Shown here piece after piece: positions 35,606 through 45,474 of a DNA stretch of 62,899 bases. Position 1 is the stretch's first letter. The number at the start of each line of letters is the position of its first letter. Under the pieces are notes generated by a model. That model did no database searches, was not told the origin of the DNA, and saw only the letters and a program-made list of their open reading frames with translations. The translations under genes were made by a program, and so were the position numbers. Source of the stretch: CAYZJB01 sp964602985 (lineage in GTDB: Bacteria > CLD3 > SB21); the NCBI GenBank assembly GCA_964602985.1, contig CAZRTJ010000021.1, positions 1 to 62,899 of the forward strand, in the 5' to 3' direction.

Positions 35606-38600
35606 ATGATGACACGATTCACACTCTGCTGCCTGATGTGTGCCTTTCTGGCCTGCTCGGGTCTTCAGATGACCACGACCAGCGAGGCGGCGAAACAGGC
35701 CTTCCAAGAGGGGATTCGCCTGGAAAAGAAGAACGAACTCCGAAAATCCGTAGAGGCCTATAAACAGGCGATCCGCGAGGACGAGCGGTTTCTGGAAGCG
35801 TACGAAGCGCTCGGACGTGTGTACGAGATGCAGGGGTTGTTCAAACTTGCCGCGGATCCATACCAGTCTGCACTGCAGATCGATCCCAATCGAACATCCG
35901 GCTATCTGTCCCTCGGTCGCGCCTTGTTCAATGCGGAACGGTATGAGGACGCGATTCGACCGCTGCAGCAGTACGTCGTTTTTCAGCCCGCCGATCGAGA
36001 GGGTCTCGAACTGCTGGCTGAGACGCAACGTATCGTTCGTCATCCGAGCGCGGAACGCACCTTTCACGATCTGGTTTCGATGGACACCAGTGATGTGAGC
36101 GCCTTGCGGGGCCTGGCGCATTATTACTATTCCACGCGCGATTACGACAGGGCGCTTCCGTATTACCGAAGAGCGGTTCTCGGAAAGAATCCCGATCGCT
36201 CCGTGACCACGCTCTACGAGTTTGCCTATTGTCTGGTCCGACAGTCGCTGTGGGACGAGGCGTCGACGTATCTGCAGGCGGCGATTTTGCAGACTCGTGA
36301 GGAGGACGTCGTTGTACTCGATCAGACCGTTCGAAAGGTCCTGGAAAAGAAATTCCAGCCCGATGCCTTAATGCTGTACCTGGATGCCAGGCTGGCTTTG
36401 GAGGAATCGACCTCCGGGGGGGAGCGGAGCATGGCCGATGTGATCACGCTGGCCCAGCAATCGTTGCGCATCGAGCCGTCGTTCATCCCCTCGCAAAAAC
36501 TGTCGGCACGACTGCTGTACAACCTCGGTGAGTATGACAAGGCGTTGCCGCATTACGAGACCATCATTGCAGAAAAGGCCGCGACCGCCGAGGATTATAC
36601 GAATGCGGGCTACATCCATTTCCGACAAGACGATCTGAAGCAAGCGCGAACCTATTATCGGAAAGCGTATACGATGAATCCGGACTTGTCGTATATCGAG
36701 TCCTATTTGTCGACAATCGATCGCATTGAGAAGGGCGAAATCCACCGCGAAAGTTATCGATGGTATGAGAAAGCCGTGCAGGCGACGGATTTGGATTCGG
36801 CCAGCCGGTTTCTGGACGAGTCGATTCGCATCGACTCGCTGTGGTATGAGCCGTATTTGCAGCGAGGAGCGGTGACCCTGCGACAGGGAGATTGGAAGAG
36901 GGCAGAAGGGTCGTTTGAAACGGCGTTGCGATTTGCCCAAGAGCCCAAGACACAGAGTCTGCTTCAGTACAACCTCGGACTGGTGTACATCAATCGCGAT
37001 CTTCATGACAAGGCGATTGCGCGCTTTCGCAAAGCCATCGAACTGGATCCGACAGATCCGGACCCGCACTATCAACTCTCTCAGGTCTATCTCGATAAAT
37101 CGGACATGGAGAGCGCCATTCGATCGTACGACGAGTTGCTCGCTTTGCGACCGGCTTACTACGAGCCGCGCGAGGAGGAACTGGTGTCGGTGGGTCTCAC
37201 CGATGCGTTTCCGGTTGACGAATCGGCGGTCATCCGCATCGGCAATCAATTGTCGATTGGGCAGACGCACACCTACGAAGCGAGGATCGTCTCCCAAGGG
37301 GATGCACTACTTGGAGTAGATGCCGATGGCAAACTCGCACGCGACGTGCGGGTGAAATTTCGGGTTCAGGTCGAGGACGTCACCTCGTACGGAGTGACGG
37401 AATTCTCACTGGATATTTTGCGGGTGGAGGGCTCCGCACTCACGGCAGCGGAAAGGAAAACGATTGGCAAACGATTCTATCTGCGCGTTTCCGACGTGTA
37501 CGGCGTGGTCAATATCTACGGATTGCTGGAAGATCAGCCGTATTCCTTGTCCCGTCTGGTCATCAACATCATGTCGGATTTATATGGCGGATTCCTTCGC
37601 AAGGAAGTTTCTCAAGGAGAAATGTGGCGGGCCACCCAGATCGTTTTCAAGCTGGGCTCCGTGGACGGCGTGTCCGTGCTGGAAAATGTCGGCGACCGGT
37701 CAGCCCGGCAAGCCCGATATTATGCCGTGTCCGGGAGTTACAATGCGGCGCGGTACGGCGAACAGGGACAGGTACACGTGTTTAACCGCGGGACGGTCGA
37801 ATCGGAGTTTGACCGTCGCCAGCATCTCGTAACGTATCTGAAAAATCAGTTCACGACTAAACAATACCGTGAGGCCTCCGGCAAGGTCGAACTCCAGGTC
37901 GGATCCTACGAGGTGCGGCTGCGCGGCAACGAGACGTTTCAGGTCGAACCGCCGAAGCGCGTGGTCATTTCGGAAATTCCATACGTCAAACAACACGGCC
38001 CTCAGTGCGCCGCGGCTTCCTTGTCGATGGTTCTCTCCTACTACAAGAAGGAGATCGATCAGGACGACATTTACGCGGCAATCAAGAGCGATTACGCGGG
38101 AGCGCAATCGCATGACATCGTCCAATACCCTCGCAGTCTGTCGTACAAAACGTTTGGCTATATCGGAAATCTGGAAGATCTCAAATCGCGCGTCGATCAG
38201 GGGATTCCGGCGCTCGTCTTCCTGTCTCCGTTTGGATTCGGCCACGTCGTCGTCGTGATCGGATACGATGAGTCGAAACATCAGATCATCATGCACGATC
38301 CGACCGTCGCCAACAATCACGCTGTGGGGTATGACGAATTCCTGGCGGAGTGGCGACAGAGCGGCAACGAATGCGCCATCGTTGTGCCGTTTGACCGGGA
38401 GATGCAAGTCACCGAGGGAGCGCTGGCTTCGCATGTGGCGGTCGAAATGAAATGGAAAGCGGACAAGGTCAACGGCGACAAACAGTACGACCAGGCGATC
38501 GGGCTGTACCGCGAAGCGCTGCGGCTACTGCCCAATTACGATGGCGCCCTCGAAGGAGTCATGCGCGTGCATCTGGCCCGCGACCAATTCGACAAGGCGT

Positions 38601-39999
38601 CGGCGATTCTGGATACGCTTTTGTCCTGGGATCCCAACAGCATCGACCTTGTGTTGCAAAATGCGAGCATTCTGTTGTCGCAGTACGACTACGACAAAGT
38701 CCTGCAGATCACCAAGAAAGCCAAACAGCTGGACGAGATGAATATCAATACGTATGTGTATTCGGCGATAGCGCTCTCGTCTCAAAAGAAATATCAGGAG
38801 GCCATTGACGAAATCAAACGCGGGTTGCGCATCAACCCGCTCGTCTCCACGCCTCGGCAGATTCTGGCGGGTTTTCTGGCGGAAGTCGAGGACTTCGAAC
38901 AGGCGTACGAGCAGGCGAATCTGGCCATACGGTATGAGCCCGACAACGTGGGCAATTTCATGACCCTCTCAGGCGTGTACCTGAATGAAATCAATTACCG
39001 TTTTCTCACGGGTCACGACAAGGAGTCACGCCTTCGGAAGATGATCGACTTGTATGACAGAATCCGCGAGACCAATCCGAAATTTCCCAGTCTGGATCAG
39101 TTGTACGGCGATGCGTATTTGTTGGCGGATCGTTTTGCCGCGGGGGATTCGCTGATGCGGGAAAACATTCGGAAATTTCCCGAAGACGAAAGCTCGTACA
39201 ACAATCTGGCATGGTTCTATGCCACGGAAGGGATTCGACTCGCAGAGGCAGAAAAACTCTCCGAGAAATCCATCGAGTTGTCTCAACGCAACCCGTACTA
39301 CTTCGACACGATGGGGTGGATTCATTTCAAAATGGCGCTGGCTGCGCGAGACGCCGGCAAGAAGGATTCGTCCGAACAGTATTTTCTTCAGGCAGAAAAA
39401 GAAATGAAGGCTACGATCGAGTACGACAAGTACAGTGACTTTGCCTACCGACATCTGGGTGTGATCTACGAATCGTGGGGGAAACGGGACTTGGCGAATG
39501 AACAGTTTGACAAGGCAATTGGGTTGGTCCCGGTCCCGACGCGTGTGTGTATAGAAATTGCCCAGGATCTGGAAGAAGCGGGATTACCTGAACGGGGAAT
39601 TGAGTTCTATGAACGGGCGCATAGCTTGGGATCGAAGATTCCATACGCATCGTATCGACTGGCCATCCTGCTGGCCGAACAAGGGAAGGATCTGACTCGC
39701 GCCATGGAGTATGCAGAAGCCGCGCTTACCGCCGATTCGACGTCGTCATTGTATCAGGGCGCAAAGGGTATCGTCCATTACGCCCGGAAGCAATACGTCG
39801 AGGCGGCACGGTGGCTGGAAAAGGCGGTATCGAATCAGTCCGAGTTGACGGATCGAGAGACAGCCGACAATCATTATTATTTGGGCATGGTCTATCGACA
39901 ACGGAAGGACCTTGAGAAGAGTCAGACACAATTCCGCGAATCGATACGCCGCTACCCGTATGGGAATCGCGTTTCGGAAATGAGTGCCTATCTGAAATG
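35606..39999 (+). CDS. Giant TPR lipoprotein with internal C39-type cysteine peptidase
   Basis: 1464 residues; a lipobox (AFLACS) follows MMTRFTLCCLMC, so it is membrane-attached; ribosome site AAGGA lies ahead. Residues about 25-540 are TPR repeats (ALGRVYEMQGLFKLAADPYQ, YNLGLVYINRDLHDKAIARF). Residues 540-780 are a strand-rich domain I do not recognise (FPVDESAVIRIGNQLSIGQ). Residues about 785-925 are a papain-like C39 domain with Cys801 (QHGPQCAAASLSMVL), His880 (FGFGHVVVVIGYD) and Asp898 (MHDPT). TPRs resume at about 930-1464. C39 peptidases normally cut leader peptides after double glycine; here there is no transporter domain, so the role is open. The stop TGA overlaps the next gene's ATG. 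Confidence 0.92.
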
Positions 40000-41676
40000 A
40001 TTCGGCGACTGACATGGCTGACTCTGGCATTTCCTCTCTGGGCCTGGAGTCAGAATCTAAACAGCACGTTGCTGGGTTCGTTGGACGTTGGACAACCCGG
40101 GTACGCCAATATCTGGGGATGGACTTCGCCCGGCGGGACGGAGTATGCGATCCTCGGAGGCAACAACGGAACGGCATTCATCGACATCACGAACGCCGCG
40201 TCGCCCGTCGTCCGGGATTTTGTCGGGGGAACGAATTACTCCGGAGCGGGGCTGTGGCGAGAAGTGCAGGTGTGGGATCACTACGCATACATTGTCACCG
40301 AATCGTACAGCCTAGGCGATTCGGCAACCATGGGCGTGCAGATTATTGATATGTCGCCGTTACCAGATTCGGTGCGGCTGGTCCGCACCTTCCATTCGCC
40401 CGTCGGATCCGGACGGTACTTTTCCAGCGCACACACGGTCCACATCAGCGAAGGACACATGTACATCAACGGTGGCACGGTGTATGGCACAGCGATCTTT
40501 AGTCTGGTCGATCCGGAAAATCCGGTGTACCGGGGAATGTACATCCCGATCGTGGGCGGAGCCACGGCATACACGCACGACTGCTACGTCCGCAACGATA
40601 CGCTGTTCACGTGCGACATCATCAATGGGTGGGTCGATGTCGTGGACGTCCGTGACAAGACCAATCCCACGACGATTCACCGCATTCAATTTCCTCAGGT
40701 GGGGTCCTGGTGGCCTCATAATGCCGCACTGTCATCGGATGGAAATTTTCTCTTGGTGACCGATGAGAATTTTCAGACACCTGGATTCCTGACGGTATGG
40801 GACCTTCGGACTCTGCGAAACGGGGGCAGCGACGTCGATTATGTGGCGAATTACCGCAGCACATTTGGCGGATTGGTGCACAATACATACGTGAACGGGC
40901 ATATCGCTGTCATGTCGTATTACCGGGACGGCGTGCACATCGTCGATATATCCGATCCTCTGGATCCCGTTCTCGTGGGAAACTATGATTGTGAACCTGC
41001 CGTGGGACCAGAGTTCAGCGGGGCGTGGGGTGTGTATCCGTTTTTCGCATCCGGCAAAATTGTTATTTCCGACATGGAGGACGGACTGTTTGTCTTTTCT
41101 CACAACGGCGCCCGAGCAGGACGAATTCGAGGCAAACTGCGCGACCTTCACACCGGGGCCGCGATTCCATCTGGCAGTTTGAACCTCGCATCAAACAAGA
41201 CCCGCTTTGCCGATGCCGCCGGTAACTATACAATGGGCGCGCTTTCCGGAAGCTACAGTTTGCGGGTGCGGGCATCCGGGTACTACGACACGACACTGAC
41301 GATTTCATTGACAAGCGGCGTGATCGAAGAGCGGGATATCTATCTTCGCAAAATTCCGGCGGTTCCACCTCCGCCGCCCACGGTATTCGCATTGCGACAA
41401 AATTATCCGAATCCATTCAATCCCACGACACGGATTGCGTTCGATCTGCCTGCGGCGTCCAGTGTACGCGTAACGGTTTATAACATCCTGGGGCAACCGA
41501 TACAGACGGTGGTGAATGCTGTATTTCCTCTGGGCATCGGTCAGGCCGAGTGGGACGGCAAAGACTCTCGCGGTCTGGATGTGGCGAGCGGAATCTATCT
41601 CTACCGGATGGAGGCCACGAATTTAGAAACCGGCGAGCGATTCACCGAGTCCCGACGGATGATTCTCCTTCGGTGA
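39997..41676 (+). CDS. Choice-of-anchor B family protein with T9SS-type sorting domain
   Basis: 559 residues, signal peptide MIRRLTWLTLAFPLWAWS. Residues about 22-385 are the LVIVD-type repeat propeller of choice-of-anchor B proteins (EYAILGGNNGTAFIDITNA, HNTYVNGHIAVMSYYRDGV). A carboxypeptidase-regulatory-like strand domain (about 375-455) follows, and the C-terminus from about 465 (FALRQNYPNPFNPTTRIAF to ESRRMILLR) is a T9SS type-A/FlgD-Ig-like sorting domain. The ATG overlaps the stop of the TPR-C39 gene, so they are translationally linked. It is predicted to be secreted across the outer membrane. Its last 35 bases overlap the end of the convergent desaturase gene. Confidence 0.88.
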   Translation: MIRRLTWLTLAFPLWAWSQNLNSTLLGSLDVGQPGYANIWGWTSPGGTEYAILGGNNGTAFIDITNAASPVVRDFVGGTNYSGAGLWREVQVWDHYAYIVTESYSLGDSATMGVQIIDMSPLPDSVRLVRTFHSPVGSGRYFSSAHTVHISEGHMYINGGTVYGTAIFSLVDPENPVYRGMYIPIVGGATAYTHDCYVRNDTLFTCDIINGWVDVVDVRDKTNPTTIHRIQFPQVGSWWPHNAALSSDGNFLLVTDENFQTPGFLTVWDLRTLRNGGSDVDYVANYRSTFGGLVHNTYVNGHIAVMSYYRDGVHIVDISDPLDPVLVGNYDCEPAVGPEFSGAWGVYPFFASGKIVISDMEDGLFVFSHNGARAGRIRGKLRDLHTGAAIPSGSLNLASNKTRFADAAGNYTMGALSGSYSLRVRASGYYDTTLTISLTSGVIEERDIYLRKIPAVPPPPPTVFALRQNYPNPFNPTTRIAFDLPAASSVRVTVYNILGQPIQTVVNAVFPLGIGQAEWDGKDSRGLDVASGIYLYRMEATNLETGERFTESRRMILLR

Positions 41677-42766
41677 ATTCCCGATTGACCAGTGATTCTC
41701 CGCGCCCGAGCCGCTTCAACGTACGCAGATGGGAGGCCACAGCCGAAAAGAAGGTTGGGTATTCGATGTACCGAATGTGAAAGTCGGCCGCCGCTTTTTT
41801 CACGATGCGCGATAGCGCCGGATAATGCACGTGACAAATCCCATAAAATAGATGATGTTCGACCTGGTAGTTGAGACCGCCAATGTACCAGGAGAGCGCT
41901 TTGTTCCGCGGCGCGAAATTCGCCGTCGTCTGCAACTGATGAACGGCCCAGGCAGTTTGCATGTTTCCGTCGGGAGCCGGGAGCGGCTGTCCGGTGGACT
42001 CAACGACATGGGCGAGCTGAAAAATCAGGGACAGAATGAAGCCGGTCGTGCCTTGCATGATGAGGAATCCCGCCGAGACCTGCCACCACGTCAGGGGAGT
42101 CCACGCCAGGGGAATGACCAGGATGTAAGTGAAGAAGATAGCTTTCGTGACGATCAGGATCGTCCACTCGCGCACGTACACACTCCTTGCGTGGGGTCGC
42201 AGACCGCGCCGCTGATACTGAATGAGTTGAACAAAGTCCTTCGCGAGCGCCCAGTTCAAGGTCAACAGACCATACAGGAGGAACGCATACCGGTGTTGGT
42301 GTCGCTGGGTGCGGAGAAGGGGAGCGTGGGTGGAAAAGCGCAGAAGAAAATTGCCGTGGAGGTCCTCGTCATGGTTGTGAATGTTCGTATAGGTATGGTG
42401 CAGAATGTTGTGCTGGAGTTTCCACGTAAAGGCATTTCCGCCGACGAGATTAATCGTGTAGCCGAACAGATGGTTGATCCAGGCGCGCGGCGAATAGGCG
42501 CCATGATTGGCGTCGTGCATGATATTCATCCCGATGCCCGCAATTCCCACGCCCATCACGATTACGAGGAGCGGCATGAGCCACAGAGAAACGACGTCCG
42601 CGACAATCAGCGCGTAGGGAATGTACAGTAGTCCCAGCATGCATACCGTCTTGAGGACCATGGAGAAGTTGGCGTGGCGGCTGAAGCTGTGTTCTTCGAA
42701 GTACGTGTCTACGCGGCGCCGCAATTCGGAAAAAAACTCCGATTGGGAGGTGTTCAGAAATTTCAT
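41642..42766 (-). CDS. Membrane fatty-acid desaturase
   Basis: 374 residues. It has all three histidine boxes of the di-iron desaturases: HDANH at 84-88, HNILHHTYTN at 119-128 and QVEHH at 301-305, the last typical of front-end and linoleoyl-type acyl-lipid desaturases. Four membrane helices flank the boxes. There is no cytochrome-b5 domain, so an external ferredoxin or b5 is needed. It likely desaturates membrane lipid acyl chains using O2, suggesting oxygen is available to the organism. Its promoter is TTGAAT-N17-TAGTAT. It overlaps the convergent choice-of-anchor gene by 35 bases. Confidence 0.92.
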   Translation of the reverse strand: MKFLNTSQSEFFSELRRRVDTYFEEHSFSRHANFSMVLKTVCMLGLLYIPYALIVADVVSLWLMPLLVIVMGVGIAGIGMNIMHDANHGAYSPRAWINHLFGYTINLVGGNAFTWKLQHNILHHTYTNIHNHDEDLHGNFLLRFSTHAPLLRTQRHQHRYAFLLYGLLTLNWALAKDFVQLIQYQRRGLRPHARSVYVREWTILIVTKAIFFTYILVIPLAWTPLTWWQVSAGFLIMQGTTGFILSLIFQLAHVVESTGQPLPAPDGNMQTAWAVHQLQTTANFAPRNKALSWYIGGLNYQVEHHLFYGICHVHYPALSRIVKKAAADFHIRYIEYPTFFSAVASHLRTLKRLGRGESLVNREFTEGESSVGTR

Positions 42767-42805
42767 GGATTCCTTTGTAAGCTGGTAAGCAGTATGAACC
42801 CCGGG

Positions 42806-42834
42806 ATACTACTCACATTCGACCGTGGATTCAA
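42806..42834 (-). promoter_or_regulatory. Promoter for the desaturase gene
   Basis: On the minus strand, -35 TTGAAT, 17-base spacer, -10 TAGTAT. Predicted start near 42799, 32 bases before the ATG at 42766; an AAAGGA ribosome site follows. Confidence 0.45.
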
Positions 42835-42908
42835 TACGCATTCCGCAAGTTGGAATTTTTCTTTGTTTTTGACATTGTAGGGGGTAGGAACCGACCCATA
42901 GAAAACGA

Positions 42909-43817
42909 ATGGTCATACGGATGTCCTTGCGAGCGATCAAACGAGTGAGTGAATCCCAACCGACCCGGGAGGGAGCGGGCGTGCATTTGCGGAGAGCCTT
43001 CGGTTTCGGAGCGACCGAGGAATTTGATCCTTTTCTGCTTTTTGACGATTTCCGGAATGACGATCCGGAAAAGTATCTGGCAGGATTTCCCTGGCATCCG
43101 CACCGAGGTATTGAGACCATCACCTATGTGCTGGCCGGCGAAGTGAGTCACGCCGATAGTCTTGGGAATCAGGGAATTCTTGGCGCCGGCGATGTGCAAT
43201 GGATGACCGCAGGGCGAGGAATCCTGCATCAGGAGATGCCGACAGGCGACGCACGCGGACGGATGCACGGCTTTCAGTTGTGGGCGAACCTGCCGTCTTC
43301 ATTGAAAATGACAGCTCCCCGATACCAGGATGTCCAATCGAAGGATGTCGCGGAGGTCACGGACGATGACGGGACGAAGGTTCGAGTGATCTGCGGCCAT
43401 TTCTGGGGAGTATCGGGGCCCGTGGATGGAATTGCTGCGGAACCGCGCTACGTGGACGTGTGGGTTCCGCCTGGGAGGAAAAAAACGCTGCCGATCGAAC
43501 GTGCACATCATGCCTTTGCATACGTGTTCGACGGGGACGGAAGATTCCGCGACGCGTCCGATCCCCAAGCCGTCGCTACGGAGTTCGTCGGCAACGCACC
43601 GCGAGCCGAAAATCGATCGCTGGTCTTGTTTGACACGGGTGATGAGATTACTGTGCAAGCCGGAGAACTTGGAATTCGCTTTCTGCTGGTTTCCGGAAGG
43701 CCTCTCCAGGAACCGGTGGCGTGGTATGGGCCCATCGTGATGAATACTCAGGCGGAACTTCAGCAGGCGATGGTCGAACTGAGAAACGGGACGTTCATTC
43801 AAGACGGACGTCCCTGA
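42909..43817 (+). CDS. Pirin-family cupin protein
   Basis: 302 residues, two cupin domains. The N-terminal domain has the metal-binding motifs HPHRGIETITYVL and GRGILHQE. Pirin is an iron protein; bacterial forms can oxidise quercetin or act as regulators of metabolism, and YhhW-like members have quercetinase activity. The second cupin carries GDEITVQAGELGIRFLLVSG. The start at 42909 is one of several nearby (also ATG at 42921). It is not clearly linked with its neighbours. Confidence 0.9.
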   Translation: MVIRMSLRAIKRVSESQPTREGAGVHLRRAFGFGATEEFDPFLLFDDFRNDDPEKYLAGFPWHPHRGIETITYVLAGEVSHADSLGNQGILGAGDVQWMTAGRGILHQEMPTGDARGRMHGFQLWANLPSSLKMTAPRYQDVQSKDVAEVTDDDGTKVRVICGHFWGVSGPVDGIAAEPRYVDVWVPPGRKKTLPIERAHHAFAYVFDGDGRFRDASDPQAVATEFVGNAPRAENRSLVLFDTGDEITVQAGELGIRFLLVSGRPLQEPVAWYGPIVMNTQAELQQAMVELRNGTFIQDGRP

Positions 43818-43837
43818 GCCGTTCCTGAGGAAATTCT

Positions 43838-43866
43838 TTGCACGAGGTCGGCTTCTCTTGTAGATT
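43838..43866 (+). promoter_or_regulatory. Promoter for the ZIP-like transporter gene
   Basis: -35 TTGCAC, 17-base spacer, -10 TAGATT, followed by G. Predicted start near 43873, 24 bases before the ATG. Confidence 0.5.
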
Positions 43867-43896
43867 GCGGCAACGATAACGCTGGATCCATTCCAT

Positions 43897-45375
43897 ATGT
43901 CCCGTCTTTTTCTGATGCTGCTCTTGGCGTATCCCCTCGCCGCTGTGTTCGGAGGTAATGATTCCGTGCCCGATTACGATCAAGTCCACGATAACTTGAA
44001 GTTTGCATACTGGGCGTTCCTGCTCGGCGGCTTGAGTGCGATCTCGCTTCCCATGGGATCTGTTTTGGGGATCGTGTGGAAGCCGAGTCCCAGGGTCACT
44101 GCGACGCTCACCGCATTTGGAGGGGGCGCGTTGCTGGCCGCTCTGAGTATCGAGTTGGTGGCGCCGACGGTCGAGATGGTGGTCCAGCAACAGCACAGCG
44201 CCAGTGCCGGGGCACACGAAGGCGACGCCTTGACCAACATGCTGTCGCTGATCATCGGCTGTATGGCGGGTGGAGTTTTCTTTTATGGGCTGAACGAGAT
44301 GCTGAATTCAAGAGGCGGGTATCTCCGAAAGGTATCGACGATCATCACGCACTTCAATCACGTTCGGCTGGATCGGTACAAAATTCTTCTGAAGAAACTC
44401 TCTCGGATAGAGTTATTTCGACACGTTCCGAAAACTCAGATCCATGAATTGATCCAATACCTCAAGGTCGTTCGATTTCATCATGGGTCGGTTATTTTTG
44501 AGACGGGGGAAATTGCGGGGGGTATGTATGCCATCGAATCTGGCGAGGTCGAGCTGGTCAAGAACGGCGCCGTGGTGAAGGTCGTGAAAGCAGGAGACAT
44601 TATCGGGGAGATCTCGATGCTGCGGCATCTGGCCAGCGATGTGACTGCTGTCGCGCGGACGGACGTGCGAGCCTTTGAACTGCTCAACGATGACTTTGAA
44701 AAGATCCGCAAGCATGTTCCCGATATGGAAAGACTGGCGGCTCGCCACGCGGAGCATGCTCTCGATGAAGTAAGTCATTTTGTCGAATCCGATAACGGTC
44801 ACAGCTCCCGGGAATGGCACCGGCAGGCCGTCCGCGAACTCCATCATTCCACCAAACTGCCCACGCAGCAGGAGATTTTGCATGCGGCCAAAGAAAACAA
44901 CTCTGCTCCCCTGGCCATCTGGCTGGGGATTTTTCTGGACGGCATTCCGGAGAGTTTCGTGATTGGCGCGGGATTTCTGATCATCTTGATGGCCAATTTC
45001 GGAAGCGGCGATCCGTCGCTGGCCGACGTGGTGCCGTATACGCTGATCGCGGGATTATTCCTGTCGAATTTTCCCGAGGCGATGTCCAGCAGTCTGGGGA
45101 TGCGGGGCATGGGTTGGAAGACGGGGAAGATCCTGCTTCTGTGGACGTCGCTGATGCTCATGACGGCTGTCGGGGCGGTATTCGGATTTTATTTTAGTAC
45201 CGCCATTCCGGAATCGCTGATGATCGGCGTGGAGGGAATGGCCGCGGGCGCCATGCTCACGATGATTGCGCAGACAATGATTCCGGAAGCTGTGCACATC
45301 GGCGGACACCGGGTTGTAGGTCTGGGAACTCTGGCGGGATATCTGGCGGCCGTGGGGTTTAAGGTGTTTGAGTAG
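43897..45375 (+). CDS. ZIP-like metal transporter with internal cyclic-nucleotide-binding domain
   Basis: 492 residues. N-terminal hydrophobic start (1-18), then three membrane helices (about 33-60, 68-92, 113-133). Residues about 170-285 are a cyclic-nucleotide-binding fold (LSRIELFRHVPKTQIHELIQYLK, SVIFETGEIAGGMYAIESGEVEL, GDIIGEISML). The C-terminal half has five helices with ZIP features: WLGIFLDGIPESFVIGAG (in place of HxxPEG) and AAGAMLTMIAQTMIPEA. In the CNBD phosphate cassette the usual Arg after GEISML (RSAT) is missing (ASDVTAV), so it may not bind cAMP. The combination is unusual: a membrane transporter with a sensory domain between helices 3 and 4. Metal and direction of transport are unknown. 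Confidence 0.8.
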   Translation: MSRLFLMLLLAYPLAAVFGGNDSVPDYDQVHDNLKFAYWAFLLGGLSAISLPMGSVLGIVWKPSPRVTATLTAFGGGALLAALSIELVAPTVEMVVQQQHSASAGAHEGDALTNMLSLIIGCMAGGVFFYGLNEMLNSRGGYLRKVSTIITHFNHVRLDRYKILLKKLSRIELFRHVPKTQIHELIQYLKVVRFHHGSVIFETGEIAGGMYAIESGEVELVKNGAVVKVVKAGDIIGEISMLRHLASDVTAVARTDVRAFELLNDDFEKIRKHVPDMERLAARHAEHALDEVSHFVESDNGHSSREWHRQAVRELHHSTKLPTQQEILHAAKENNSAPLAIWLGIFLDGIPESFVIGAGFLIILMANFGSGDPSLADVVPYTLIAGLFLSNFPEAMSSSLGMRGMGWKTGKILLLWTSLMLMTAVGAVFGFYFSTAIPESLMIGVEGMAAGAMLTMIAQTMIPEAVHIGGHRVVGLGTLAGYLAAVGFKVFE

Positions 45376-45474
45376 GGTCAGCCGGATCGTGGATCAGAAA
45401 TGGAAGTCGTGCGCTAACGGAACTGTTTCGCCAATTGTCGAAAAGCCGACGTAGTTCTGCTACATTGTGGTCAA

